NCBI RefSeq assembly: GCF_049942825.1
Contig: NZ_CP187970.1
Location: 4,464,001 to 4,528,000 of the forward strand
Direction: 5' to 3'
DNA: 64,000 nt
From: Paenibacillus_G sp049942825
GTDB taxonomy: Bacteria > Bacillota > Bacilli > Paenibacillales > NBRC-103111
Below the pieces are notes generated by a model. It did not search any database. It had not been told where the DNA came from and saw nothing but the letters and a program-made list of their open reading frames with translations. This document shows, piece by piece, positions 42,733 to 52,359 of the stretch; positions within the stretch are counted from its first letter, which is position 1, and the number at the start of each line of letters is the position of its first letter. The translations under genes and the position numbers were made by a program.

Positions 42733-42906
42733 TCAGTTCCACTGCACGGGTAAGGAGGAGACGCCGAATACCATATTGCTGTCCATCTGCTCACGTTCGG
42801 TCACGGAATACATTACTGCCTCGGAGCTCCGCTTGCTCGGATGGAGGTGAACCTGGCGGCCGCCCCGATCTCCCGGCAGTGAGAGATGCTGACCTGCACC
42901 TGCCCG
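42733..42906 (-). pseudogene. Degenerate small open frame, origin unknown
   Basis: 57 codons between stops on the minus strand with protein-like composition (GDRGGRQVHLHPSKRSSEAV, then MYSVTEREQMDSNMVFGVSS). The only ATG is at 42813, with a weak ribosome site. A +1 frame continues beyond the stop as ELKRMNRLMMRP, suggesting a frameshifted C-terminus. It lies next to the loaP remnant and ends before a terminator. Confidence 0.35.
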
Positions 42907-42993
42907 TTACCGCAGCGATGCTACTATTCGTTACATAGTTTTCCTTTTCTCATTCAAATTCCCAGAACAATTATCGGAAATCGGAGGGAGATT

Positions 42994-43222
42994 ATGGGTT
43001 GGTATGCTTTATTCGTGCAATCAGGCAGAGAAGAACGAGTACGCGAAGAGCTGTACAAGCGGTTTGAACGATCCCATCTGGATTGTCTCATCCCCCTGAG
43101 GATGAGCAGGAGACTTATTTTAAGCAAATCCCCGACGAAGAAATCAAGCTGCTTCTGGAGCTGACCCGGCAGGACGACACGCTCGTGTACTCCGAGATGG
43201 TGATCGAGAATTCCAAGGTGAT
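42994..43222 (+). pseudogene. loaP: loaP remnant (NusG-paralogue antiterminator)
   Basis: A good ribosome site GGAGGGAG and ATG open a NusG-like N-terminal domain (MGWYALFVQSGREERVRE ... LDCLIPLR). Immediately after, the frame shifts and a deletion of roughly 40-50 codons removes the FPGYV region. A second frame from ~43108 carries the later part of the family (FKQIPDEEIKLLLELTRQ, then YSEMVIENSKVIVN). The C-terminal KOW domain is absent, since the MATE gene end lies there. LoaP is a processive antitermination factor of Firmicutes, often linked to polyketide, NRPS or polysaccharide operons. Confidence 0.75.
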
Positions 43223-43228
43223 CGTGAA

Positions 43229-44628
43229 TTACGTTGCGCGGTTCGGGGCCTGTGCGATCAGCCGGGTCTTGCGCCAATTGCCGAACCGGTAATTCAGGAA
43301 ATTGAGTGTCGTAGCGACGGCGAACCCGCTCGGGAAGCTCCACCAGATCGCATTGAACCCGTAATGGTGGCCGAAGAATACCGCCAGAGGATTGCGGACG
43401 AACAACAGCGCGATGAAGGAGACGATCAAGGGACCGACGACCGCACCGGAGGCCCGCACCACTCCGGCCATCACAGTAAACGTGCCGAAGATAATAAAAG
43501 ACCAGAGGGTTACATCGTTAATGTGCATGCCGAGATCGATGGCTTTGCCGCCCTCCGGCAGGAACAGGCCCAGGGCCTCCCGGTTAAACCAGTGCAGGAA
43601 GAGCACCAGCGTGCCGGTAAGCGTGATATTGAAGGCGATTCCCGTCCAGGTAATGCGGGATACACGGTCCCAGCGTCCGGCACCTATATTCTGCGCAGCT
43701 ATGGAGGTCACGGCTCCCCCCACCGCCATCGCCGCATCTGCACGTAGTTGGAGATTTGGCTTGCCACCCCGAAGGCGGCGGCGGCTTCGGAGCCGTAGGA
43801 ATTGACCAGGTGAATCAGGATCAGGTTGCTCAGCGATACGACGACGAGATTCAATCCCATCGGCACACCCTTTTGGATGGTGGTGCGTATGATCCGCCAA
43901 TCCATCCGGAGCAGATGAAGCTCCTTGCCTGTAATCCGCAAAAAATACTTCTTGTAGTACAAATACAAAATAAGAAGCACGAAGCTCACCAGCTGGGCGA
44001 TGAAGGTGGCCGTGGCGGAGCCGCTAATGCCCATGGCGGGAATCGGTCCCGCTCCGGCGATGAGCAGCGGATTCAGTGCGATATCCAGCACGGCCGACAA
44101 TACTAAGAAGTAGAACGGCGTCTTGGCATCGCCCGAGCCCCTCATGATGGCCATAACCAGATTAAAGCCGAATAGAAACGGCGTTCCGGTGAACATGATC
44201 TGCGTGTACGTCACGGCCAGCGCCTCGGCATCCGGCGGCGTATTCATCCAGCGCAGAATGACATGCGAGAAGGCGTACCCGAGACCGGCAACAAGAAGAG
44301 ACAGCAGGAAGAAGAACACCGTGCTTGTGCCAACTACTTTCTTCGCCTCCTCCACCTGCCGGGCGCCAAGCTGCTGGCCGATGAGAATGACGGCGGCCAT
44401 CGCCAGACCGAAGATGGCGCTGACGAGCAGGAACATCAGCAGGTTCGCGTTGAATGTCGCCGCAAGAGCGGTCTCGCCCAGGTATTTGCCGATCCAGATC
44501 GCATTGATCGAGCCGTTAAGCGATTGCAGCACATTGCCTAGCAGAATCGGTAAAGTGAAAAAAAATAGCGTTTTGGCAATCGGCCCTTCAATGAGGGATG
44601 ACTGCGCTTGGGATGGTGGGTTGCTCAT
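43229..44628 (-). pseudogene. MATE-family efflux transporter, frameshifted
   Basis: MATE (Na+/H+-drug antiporter) protein in two frames. The first runs from ATG 44628 (AAGGAGAG site) to residue 306 (ISNYVQM then off-frame); the second continues AMAVGGAVTSIAAQNIG to the stop at 43229. One missing base, probably a C in ATG-CCGGCG-ATG read here as ATGCGGCGATG near 43735, restores a ~466-residue protein of normal length with twelve helices. It is either a true inactivating deletion or a sequencing error. It converges on the loaP remnant. Confidence 0.88.
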
Positions 44629-44820
44629 CGGTCACGGCTCTCCTTCTTGTTCAATATAGCTCCAATTCAATGGAAACGGCTACATCATACCATATATTCC
44701 ATTCCGTCCTAAAGAAAGGATTTTATGGAGAGCGCCCGAAGACTGCCAGTAACTCCCCGGCAGTCTTCCGCAGTCACCGTATCACATCCAACTCATCCGC
44801 TTATCCCTGCCGGCCTTTAA

Positions 44821-47106
44821 TCACAGGACTCCAGCGTACCTTTCTCTCACTACCCTCGCCGCTTCTACCATATGGCGAAGGGAGGCGATCGTTTCCTCCG
44901 CCCCGCGGGTCTTGAGCCCGCAGTCCGGGTTGATCCAGAAGAGCCCCGGATCCAGCACGCGCAGGGCGCGCTCCACCATTGCCGTTATTTCCTCTACGGG
45001 GGGAATCCGCGGGCTGTGAATGTCATAGACCCCAAGACCGATGCCGAGGCTGTACGTATTCGTCTCAAAGCTGCCGATGAGCTCGCCGTGGCTGCGGGAC
45101 GTCTCGATGGAGATCACATCGGCATCCATCTCCTCGATGGAGCCGATCATATCGTGAAAATCGCAGTAGCACATATGCGTATGGATCTGTGTCGTATCCC
45201 GTACCGAGCAGGTCGCCAGCCGGAACGCTCTGACCGCCCAGGCAAGGTACGCCGCATGCTCCGCTTCCTTCAGGGGCAGCCCTTCGCGGACGGCCGGCTC
45301 GTCGACCTGGATCATGCCGATGCCCGCCCGCTCCAGCGCCTCTACTTCCTGGCGCAGCGCATAGGCAAGCTGGCAGGCCATCACCTCCCGCGGAAGATCA
45401 TCGCGGACGAACGACCAGTTCAGGATGGTGACCGGCCCGGTCAGCATCCCTTTCACCGGGCGCGGGGTCCGCGACTGCGCGTACGCGGTTTCTACTACGG
45501 TCATCGCGCCGGTGAAAGCCACATCCCCATAGATGACCGGCGGCTTCACGCAGCGGGAACCGTAGGACTGCACCCACCCGTTCTGCGAGAACGCAAAGCC
45601 GTCCAGCTTCTCGCCGAAGAACTCCACCATGTCGGTCCGCTCGAACTCACCGTGCACCAGCACATCCAGCCCGATCTCCTCCTGCACATCGATCCACCGG
45701 TCGATCTGCTCGCGGATATAGCCGGCATACCGTTCCCCGCTCCATTCGCCACGGCGCCAGAGCTGCCGGGCTTTGCGCACCTCGGCGGTCTGCGGGAAGC
45801 TGCCGATGGTCGTCGTCGGAAAGGGCGGCAGCTTCCATTTCCTCTGCTGGGCGGCCTGTCTTACTGCGAAAGGGCTGCGTGCCGGCGAATCGGCCAGGGC
45901 GGCGGCAACGGCCTGCTGAATGTCCCTGCGGCTGCGTGCCGGTGACCGCTGCAATGCCTCCAGCGCGCGCTCCGCTGTCTCCAGCTCGGCTTCATGAGAA
46001 GCCGGGCCTCCGGAGAGCGCCCGGGCCAACAGGACGACCTCCTCCAGCTTCTGGTCGGCGAAGGCCAGGGCGTTCTTCAGTTCGGGCGGCAGCTTCGTCT
46101 CCGGCTCTGTCGACACGGGCACATGCAGCAGGGAGCAGGACGTCTGGACGATCATCCGTTCGGGCGGTACGAAGGCGGACAGCTCTTGGAGCAGCTCCAG
46201 CTGCCCGCGAAGGGGCGACCGCCAGATCCCGCGCCCGTCCACGACGCCGGCTCCGAGTACTTTGTCCGCCGGAAAGCCGTGCTTCCGGAGGGACGACAGG
46301 TTGCCGGAGCGGCCGTGCACGAAATCCAGGCCGATGCCCTGAACGGGCAGCCGGATGATGTCGCTATAATACTCCAGCGACTCAAAATACGTCTGCAGCA
46401 TTATGCGGATGCCCGGCACTAAAGAAGCGAACGTCTCACAGATCCGCTTCAGCCTCCCCAGATCCGCTTCGCCGACGCTTGTCACCAGCACGGGCTCGTC
46501 TAGCTGCACCCACTCCACTCCTTCTTCCGCCAGTTCCCGAAGGACCTGCACGTACAGCGGAAGGAGACGGTCGATCCAAGCATCCGTGTCGGACGCTGCG
46601 TATCCTTTGGACAGCTTCAGGAAGGTCAGCGGCCCCAGCAGCACGGGCTTCCCCTTGATCCCCAGCTCCTCACGGGCTTCCCGGTAAGCGAGGAGCGGTT
46701 TATTCTCCGTGAGCACCGGCTCCGCCCCGTCCAGCTCCGGCACGATGTAATGGTAGTTCGTATTGAACCACTTCGTCATCTCACTGGCCGGCGCATCCTT
46801 CAATCCGCGGGCGATGCCGTAATAGGTCTTCAAAGGAACGGCCCCTCCGGTATACCCGAACCGCCTGGGAACGATGCCGAACATGACCGCCGTATCGAGC
46901 ACATGGTCGTAATAGCTGAAGTCGTTCACCGGAATCAGTCCGATTCCCTTCTCCTTCAGCCTTCGCAGATGATCCAGACGGATCGCCTGCAGCGCTTCAT
47001 GCAGACCGGCTTCCCCGAGCCTCCCCGACCAGAATGCTTCGAGCGCCTTTTTCCATTCCCTGCTGCCGCCGATCCGCGGATAGCCGAGTACACTGCTCCG
47101 TACCAT
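44821..47106 (-). CDS. metE: Cobalamin-independent methionine synthase
   Basis: 761 residues. It transfers a methyl group from 5-methyltetrahydropteroyl-tri-glutamate to homocysteine. N-terminal domain (SSVLGYPRIGGSREWKKAL) and C-terminal catalytic barrel (~430-755) with zinc ligands in HTHMCYCDFHD (His and Cys) and NPDCGLKTR (Cys), and the signature VLVHGEFERTDMVEFFGE. The start ATG 47106 has AGAAGGAGTG nine bases upstream. No SAM riboswitch or T-box is seen before it; control is probably by the LysR gene upstream. Confidence 0.96.
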   Translation of the reverse strand: MVRSSVLGYPRIGGSREWKKALEAFWSGRLGEAGLHEALQAIRLDHLRRLKEKGIGLIPVNDFSYYDHVLDTAVMFGIVPRRFGYTGGAVPLKTYYGIARGLKDAPASEMTKWFNTNYHYIVPELDGAEPVLTENKPLLAYREAREELGIKGKPVLLGPLTFLKLSKGYAASDTDAWIDRLLPLYVQVLRELAEEGVEWVQLDEPVLVTSVGEADLGRLKRICETFASLVPGIRIMLQTYFESLEYYSDIIRLPVQGIGLDFVHGRSGNLSSLRKHGFPADKVLGAGVVDGRGIWRSPLRGQLELLQELSAFVPPERMIVQTSCSLLHVPVSTEPETKLPPELKNALAFADQKLEEVVLLARALSGGPASHEAELETAERALEALQRSPARSRRDIQQAVAAALADSPARSPFAVRQAAQQRKWKLPPFPTTTIGSFPQTAEVRKARQLWRRGEWSGERYAGYIREQIDRWIDVQEEIGLDVLVHGEFERTDMVEFFGEKLDGFAFSQNGWVQSYGSRCVKPPVIYGDVAFTGAMTVVETAYAQSRTPRPVKGMLTGPVTILNWSFVRDDLPREVMACQLAYALRQEVEALERAGIGMIQVDEPAVREGLPLKEAEHAAYLAWAVRAFRLATCSVRDTTQIHTHMCYCDFHDMIGSIEEMDADVISIETSRSHGELIGSFETNTYSLGIGLGVYDIHSPRIPPVEEITAMVERALRVLDPGLFWINPDCGLKTRGAEETIASLRHMVEAARVVRERYAGVL

Positions 47107-47161
47107 CTTATTCACTCCTTCTGCACCCTGGATTTCCTTGCCCCAGGTGATGTACAAGAAA

Positions 47162-47184
47162 GATAACACGGAGACCTTGTTATC
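47162..47184. promoter_or_regulatory. LysR-type operator between the LysR and metE genes
   Basis: GATAAC-N11-GTTATC, a symmetric T-N11-A motif, 56 bp upstream of metE ATG. A second palindrome TATAGCC-tgc-GGCTATA lies at about 47212-47228. Confidence 0.5.
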
Positions 47185-47235
47185 GGGTAACTCCCCGTAG
47201 CTATGTCTGGTTATAGCCTGCGGCTATACCCATGG

Positions 47236-48135
47236 TCAGGAAATGGCTCTCCCCAGCGCTTCCACATAAGCGGTGCCCAGCTTGGTCAGCGGCATCTGGC
47301 GGTGCGCGATCCAACCCACGTGGATCAACTCGTCGCACTCGAGCGGCACGGGAATGATCTCATTGCCGTTGAGATCCCGGCTCAGCACCCCGGTGGAGAT
47401 CGTGTAGCCGTTCAAGCCGATGAGCAGATTGAACAGGGTCGCCCGGTCGTTGACCCGGATGCTTTTGGGGTGGGTCATCGTGCTCAGAATCTCCTCGGCG
47501 AAGTGAAAGGAGTTGAACTCTCCCTGCTCAAAAGAAAGATACGGATACTGCTGCAGCTCCCCAACCGTCACACTCGCCTGCCCCGCCAGCGGATGGCGGA
47601 TGCTGATGAAGATGTGCGGCCTCGCGGTGAACAGGCTGTGGAACTCCAGATTCGCGTCCTTGAGCAGCTTGCCGATGACCTTCCCGTTGAACGCGTTGCG
47701 GTACAGGATGCCGATCTCGCTGCGGAGATTCCGGACGTCCTCTATGATCTCGTAGGTTTTGGTCTCACGCAGTGCGAACTGATATTCCTCCTGTCCGTAC
47801 GCCTTCACGAGCTCCACGAACGCATTCACGGCGAATGCATAGTGCTGGGTGGATACCGAAAAATGCTGGGGGGACGGTCTCGCCTGCAGATAGCGCGTTT
47901 CGAGCAGCTCCGTCTGCTCGACGACCTGCCGCGCGTAGCTCAGGAATTCGACCCCTTCCTTCGTGAGCGTGATGCCCTTGTTCGAGCGCTCAAATACCGT
48001 AATCTGCAGCTCCTGCTCGAGATCCCGGATGGCGCTCGAGAGGCTGGGCTGCGAAAGGAACAGCCGCTTGGCGGCTTCGTTGATGGAGCCCGTCCTGGCT
48101 ACCTCGATGATGTACTTCAACTGCTGCAGCGTCAC
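47236..48135 (-). CDS. LysR-family regulator upstream of metE
   Basis: 299 residues from GTG 48135 (AGAGGTG site). Winged helix TGSINEAAKRLFLSQPSLSSAI, LEQELQITVFERSNKGI, then a sensing domain with IGILYRNAFNGKVIGKLLKD. It lies 129 bp upstream of metE in the same direction, with a symmetrical motif between. By analogy with MetR-type regulators it may activate metE in response to a methionine-pathway metabolite; this is inferred from position only. Confidence 0.87.
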   Translation of the reverse strand: MTLQQLKYIIEVARTGSINEAAKRLFLSQPSLSSAIRDLEQELQITVFERSNKGITLTKEGVEFLSYARQVVEQTELLETRYLQARPSPQHFSVSTQHYAFAVNAFVELVKAYGQEEYQFALRETKTYEIIEDVRNLRSEIGILYRNAFNGKVIGKLLKDANLEFHSLFTARPHIFISIRHPLAGQASVTVGELQQYPYLSFEQGEFNSFHFAEEILSTMTHPKSIRVNDRATLFNLLIGLNGYTISTGVLSRDLNGNEIIPVPLECDELIHVGWIAHRQMPLTKLGTAYVEALGRAIS

Positions 48136-48340
48136 TGGCCCGCACCTCTGTCTGTTAAGATTGGGTTCTTCATACCCATTATACCTCTCGCGGGGGGCTC
48201 CGCAATCTTCAGCCTGCACATGCCCCTGCCCCCTTGCCACGCCGTGCCGGACCCGGTAGGATGAAGCTATATTCCGCATCCTGCATCCCTTACGGCACCA
48301 TGCTCATCCAAGCAGGAATGAAGCAAGGAGGGCTCCGGCC

Positions 48341-49216
48341 ATGCTTGTCCGCCACACCTTTCCCCACCCCCGTCTTCTGCCCTACGTCGAAACGTACTGG
48401 TGCTGGGAGTCCGAGGCTCTGCCTTCCGGCCGCCTCCCCCGGATCCTGCCCAATCCGGAGTCCGAGGTGCTGCTGCACTATCGTACGCCGCTGCAAACCG
48501 TGACCCTGGACGGGGAGCTCCGCCGAATCCCCTATGCTGCCGTCGCGGGTCCGCAGACCAGGCCTTGCGATCTGCTTGCCGGCCTGGATGGCGGGCAGCC
48601 GGGACCGGTCGGGATCGTCGGCATCCGCTTCCGTCCCGGCGCCTTCCGCCTCTTCTGCCGGCTGCCCGCCGCCGAGCTGACGGATGCCATCCTTCCCTTG
48701 GAGGATGCCTGGGGAGCCCTCTCCCGGGAACTGCTGCAGCGTCTGGAGGAGGCGCCGGATTGGCCGGGCCGCACCCGCCTGCTGGATGACGCGCTGCTGA
48801 AGCTGCTGGGGTCCCGGCAGCCCTCCCCTACGCCCGTCGACCGCGCCCTGTCCATGCTGGGGGCGGTACAGCCGGATGACCTGCCGGCGGTCCGCGCGGT
48901 CTGCGGTTCGCTCGCCGTCTCGGAGCGGCAGCTCGAACGGTGGTTCTTGGACCGCGTCGGCCTGCCGCCGAAGCGGTATGCCCGCCTGGTCCGGTTCCAG
49001 AGGACCCTCATCCGGCTGCTCGAGACCGGCGCTGCTCCAAGCGGCCTCCTCCCCCTGGAGTACGGCTATTATGACCAGTCCCATTTTCTCCGGGAGCTGC
49101 GGAGTCTGGCGGGCGCGCCGCTCGCTTCCTTCCGGGAGCAGCCGGATTTTCTGTCGTTTTTTTACAAGACCGGCGGCGCTCCTTCCCGTAATCTGGAATG
49201 GACTCAAGAACGGTGA
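48341..49216 (+). CDS. AraC-family transcriptional regulator
   Basis: 291 residues. The N-terminal ~170 residues resemble the DUF6597-like ligand domain (PRLLPYVETYWCWES; GIVGIRFRPGAFRLFCRL). The C-terminal helix-turn-helix pair includes LAVSERQLERWFLDRVGLPP and YYDQSHFLRELRSLAGAPL. ATG 48341 follows GCAAGGAGGGC. The stop overlaps the leader of the membrane protein gene downstream, so they form a two-gene operon. Confidence 0.85.
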   Translation: MLVRHTFPHPRLLPYVETYWCWESEALPSGRLPRILPNPESEVLLHYRTPLQTVTLDGELRRIPYAAVAGPQTRPCDLLAGLDGGQPGPVGIVGIRFRPGAFRLFCRLPAAELTDAILPLEDAWGALSRELLQRLEEAPDWPGRTRLLDDALLKLLGSRQPSPTPVDRALSMLGAVQPDDLPAVRAVCGSLAVSERQLERWFLDRVGLPPKRYARLVRFQRTLIRLLETGAAPSGLLPLEYGYYDQSHFLRELRSLAGAPLASFREQPDFLSFFYKTGGAPSRNLEWTQER

Positions 49217-49230
49217 AGGAGATGGGTGCC

Positions 49231-49614
49231 ATGAAGCTGTGGAGGTACAGCGGCTGGATGCTGCTGGGAACGGGGGTTATTCATAACGCGGTCGGACTGC
49301 TGCTCGGATGGGATGTCCTCGGCCGCATGGTCCGGGAAGGGCTCTGGGCGACCGTCGGCATGGACGCCGAACGTAACGCGGTCTTCTGGTTCCTCGCCGC
49401 CGGATTCGCCTGGATGGCGGCCGGCCATCTGATGCAGACCTGGATTCGGCGCGAGGGCAGACCGGTGCTGGCTGCCGCCGGATGGTATATGCTCGCATTC
49501 GCACTGGCAGGCTGCCTGCTCGCCCCGGACTCCGGGATCTGGCTGTTCTTCCCGCAGGCGGCGATCCTTCTTGCGGCGGGCCGCCGCAGCGCTGCGGCCG
49601 GGCGGGCGAAGTAA
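49231..49614 (+). CDS. Small four-helix membrane protein (DUF6463-like)
   Basis: 127 residues with four hydrophobic helices (GWMLLGTGVIHNAVGLLLGW; AVFWFLAAGFAWMAAGHLM; AAAGWYMLAFALAGCLLA; IWLFFPQAAILLAAG). The HN in the first helix and a soluble pair of loops are typical of this uncharacterised family, often next to AraC regulators. ATG 49231 with AAGGAGATG upstream. No catalytic motif; function unknown. Confidence 0.78.
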   Translation: MKLWRYSGWMLLGTGVIHNAVGLLLGWDVLGRMVREGLWATVGMDAERNAVFWFLAAGFAWMAAGHLMQTWIRREGRPVLAAAGWYMLAFALAGCLLAPDSGIWLFFPQAAILLAAGRRSAAAGRAK

Positions 49615-49649
49615 CGGCCGGCTCCAGCCGGTACGGCAGCTGGAACGAG

Positions 49650-49686
49650 AAAAGAGGCCATCCTAAAGATAAGGAATGGCCTCTTG
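49650..49686. terminator. Terminator between convergent genes
   Basis: AAGAGGCCAT / ATGGCCTCTT stem with ~14-base loop; four T on the minus strand and two on the plus strand. Confidence 0.7.
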
Positions 49687-49712
49687 CACATGTCCGTCCG
49701 ATCTTCGTGCCG

Positions 49713-50027
49713 CTACTCCCGAATCAGCAGCTCCTGCCCGATGTAGATGAGATCGGGGTCGTGAATGAGATGCCGGTTCCACCGGTACAGCTTCACCCAG
49801 TCTCCTGCCCGGCCGAGCTGGCCCTTCGCGATCGAGCTCAGCGTATCGCCCTGCCGGACCACATAAGTACGGGCCCCTGCCGCGGGAAATGTCTCGAAAG
49901 TTGTACTGAAGCCGTATTTGGCGGCGCCGCTGCCCGCCGGATCATGCAGGGCTACCGCCCGGCTGGTCACGGCACGGATCGGCTCGCCTCCGAGGCTCCG
50001 GGCATGCTTCGGTGTAACGGCCCTCAT
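49713..50027 (-). CDS. LysM-domain protein
   Basis: 104 residues. A C-terminal LysM domain (TYVVRQGDTLSSIAKGQLG ... DPDLIYIGQELLI, ~residues 55-104) preceded by a short unstructured segment. No signal peptide. ATG 50027 lacks a clear ribosome site; the stop of the upstream gene (50044) is 16 bases before it, so translation may be coupled. An N-terminal extension is possible. LysM binds peptidoglycan; alone the protein may be an anchor or truncated. Confidence 0.55.
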   Translation of the reverse strand: MRAVTPKHARSLGGEPIRAVTSRAVALHDPAGSGAAKYGFSTTFETFPAAGARTYVVRQGDTLSSIAKGQLGRAGDWVKLYRWNRHLIHDPDLIYIGQELLIRE

Positions 50028-50043
50028 GATGTAAGGGCCCGAA

Positions 50044-52095
50044 TTACCGGGTGGAGCCGCCTTGGACCGGATCGCTCGGCTGTGAAATGCCCTCCCGTCC
50101 GGATGCAGCCACTTTGTAGTAGTAGGTATGCCCCTTCTTCGCCTTCTTGTCCGTAAACCCGGCGCTGCGCGAGGTGCCGATCTTCTCGAACCTTCCGTCC
50201 GGGGAGTCCGCACGGTAGATGATATATTCCCGGGCGTCCAGCACCGGGATCCACTTCAGCTCCACGTGATGCTTGTCCCCCTGCGCGGTCAGTCCTGCCG
50301 GGGTGCGGCTTGTGATCTCAGGAGCTTCGTTCGCATTGTAACGGCTGAAGTTGTAATGCTCCTTGAACTGGGCACGGGCCTTCCCGGTGATATCGCTCGA
50401 GAGATCCACCGGTCCGCCCGAATAGATCGTGGCCTTCGTGGCGGTATACGCGATGATCTCTTCCCTGCTGTCCCCTCCGATGTCCGCAATTGTGAAGTTC
50501 GCATCGAAATCGAATTCGGCGACAGGATTGAAGAAGCCGTCGTACAGCTTCGGCTTGATGACCTCGCCGTTCAGCGTCCCCCTCCGGTAAGCCAGCATCA
50601 GGGGCGCATGCGTCCCGTTCCAGTTGTTCACGATCTTCGGCACGGTACCGAATCCCGAGTCGTCTGGAGTTTCATGGAAGAGCGTCTCCCCGGTGCGCGA
50701 GAAGATGAAGAGGCTGTCCTGGCCCGGTGTGCTGCGGTTGACCCGGTCGAGACCGTAGATCTCGTAGCCCGGAATATCGATCCGGAAATCGCCGAGATAG
50801 ACGTTCTGCGGTTCGACCGTATCCTTGTTGATCCACAGCTGCTTGCCGAAGCGGTCATAGAGCAGCGTATCGCTGCCGCCCAGCAGAATCTCCTTCCCGT
50901 TGCTCCGGTTCCCGTCCACCTCCCCGATCTGGATCGTGTCGACATGATCGGCCACGCCCTGCGCCGCCCACTGGATCGAACCGTCGCTCTCGAAGAAGGT
51001 GTAGTTCATGATGAGCTCGTCCTTGCCGTCCCCGTCGAAGTCATAGGGCCACGGGAAGTGCCCGGTACCCGCCGCAGCGCCGTGCTCCGGATGATCCGCA
51101 CTGTTGTATTCCCAGAGAAGGTTGAAATTCTCGTCGTACACCCACAGCGATTGATAACGGTCCTTCAGGATAATCTCGGACGGCTTGCCGTCGCCGGCAA
51201 AATCCGCGATGAGAATCGCGTCGTGCGAACGGACCGGATCAATATCCACCCGCGGATCGCCTGTCGGGCGGGAGAGGGGAAGGTCGTGCTCCCGCTTCAC
51301 CTGGCCGGTCCGGCCGTCCAGGACCACGAACTTGTCCGTCTTCGACTTGATGACCTTGTTCTCCGGAGGGCCGTCATATTCGGTGACTGTCCGTACATAG
51401 AGCACATCATTGTAACCGTCATGGTCGATGTCATAGATCTGGGCGGGCTCGTCGGACCCGCTGCCCGTCACATTCGGGTCCGGGGTCCCCGTCTGCCACA
51501 GCAGGTTGCCGTCCAGATCGTAGGCGGTCAGCGCCTGCACCCCATGCGGCACATACGCATCCCTCCAGGCGCCGCCCATATAATCAGGCTGGACCATAAG
51601 AATGTCAAGCCGGCCGTCGCCGTTCAGGTCGCCCAGCCGCATCCTCGCCCCGCCGCCTGCAGCGGAAATATCGATTTCTTTGGCCAGCTCCACATGCTGC
51701 TTGGTGAGACCGAGAACCACCTTGGATTCGGCGGCCGGCCGTTTTCCCCGGACAGCCTTGACCTTGTACAGATAGGAGGCGTTAGCCGCGAGCCCCTCAT
51801 CCAGATAGCTCGTCTCCCTAGTTGTCCCGACCTTAACAAAGCGGTCATCGCCTAAGTCAGAACGGTAAATTTCATAGGCATCCGCCCCGGACGAAGCGTT
51901 CCAGCTGAGTGTAAGGGAGGTCCCGGTAACCGACCCGACGGTAAGCCCCTCGAACAGCCTGAGCGCTCCCGCGGATGACACCGCTTCCTCTTCGGCCGCG
52001 TAGACCTGAGCAGGAGGCAGAACCGGGCCTGACGATAAGGTCAGCGCCGCCGACAAACCAAGCAGTACAGCCGATGTTTTGGACCAAGTAACCAA
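50044..52095 (-). CDS. Secreted FN3 / FG-GAP beta-propeller protein (PL11-like)
   Basis: 683 residues. TTG start with AGGGGAGA seven bases upstream. Signal peptide (AVLLGLSAALTLSSGPVLP). A fibronectin-III domain (~45-135), a large FG-GAP/VCBS-like propeller with calcium-binding loops (GDLNGDGRLDILM, DIDHDGYNDVLY, DFDGDGKDELIM, ~145-580), then a second FN3 domain (~600-680). The propeller layout is that of family PL11 rhamnogalacturonan lyases and relatives, suggesting extracellular pectin binding or cleavage; the lyase motifs were not all located. Confidence 0.7.
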   Translation of the reverse strand: MVTWSKTSAVLLGLSAALTLSSGPVLPPAQVYAAEEEAVSSAGALRLFEGLTVGSVTGTSLTLSWNASSGADAYEIYRSDLGDDRFVKVGTTRETSYLDEGLAANASYLYKVKAVRGKRPAAESKVVLGLTKQHVELAKEIDISAAGGGARMRLGDLNGDGRLDILMVQPDYMGGAWRDAYVPHGVQALTAYDLDGNLLWQTGTPDPNVTGSGSDEPAQIYDIDHDGYNDVLYVRTVTEYDGPPENKVIKSKTDKFVVLDGRTGQVKREHDLPLSRPTGDPRVDIDPVRSHDAILIADFAGDGKPSEIILKDRYQSLWVYDENFNLLWEYNSADHPEHGAAAGTGHFPWPYDFDGDGKDELIMNYTFFESDGSIQWAAQGVADHVDTIQIGEVDGNRSNGKEILLGGSDTLLYDRFGKQLWINKDTVEPQNVYLGDFRIDIPGYEIYGLDRVNRSTPGQDSLFIFSRTGETLFHETPDDSGFGTVPKIVNNWNGTHAPLMLAYRRGTLNGEVIKPKLYDGFFNPVAEFDFDANFTIADIGGDSREEIIAYTATKATIYSGGPVDLSSDITGKARAQFKEHYNFSRYNANEAPEITSRTPAGLTAQGDKHHVELKWIPVLDAREYIIYRADSPDGRFEKIGTSRSAGFTDKKAKKGHTYYYKVAASGREGISQPSDPVQGGSTR

Positions 52096-52359
52096 CAGAT
52101 CATCTCCCCTTCATGGATAAGTGAAGCACCGTTTCTTTCCCCTGTCCCTCCTTTTTTTTAAAATGCTTTCTTTTCCTATTATCCACCGTATTTTCCAAGG
52201 AGAGTATTTAAAAATCAGATCCGTTTGTTAAAAATTCAGACTGTTTAAGCGTTTCAATATAAATTGAAAACAGCAAACAGGCCGCACACCGATGGGCCGC
52301 AGCCTGTCCTCCAAGCGAGTATGGGCGTTATTCCATACCGGGAAAGGATTTATCCCGGC

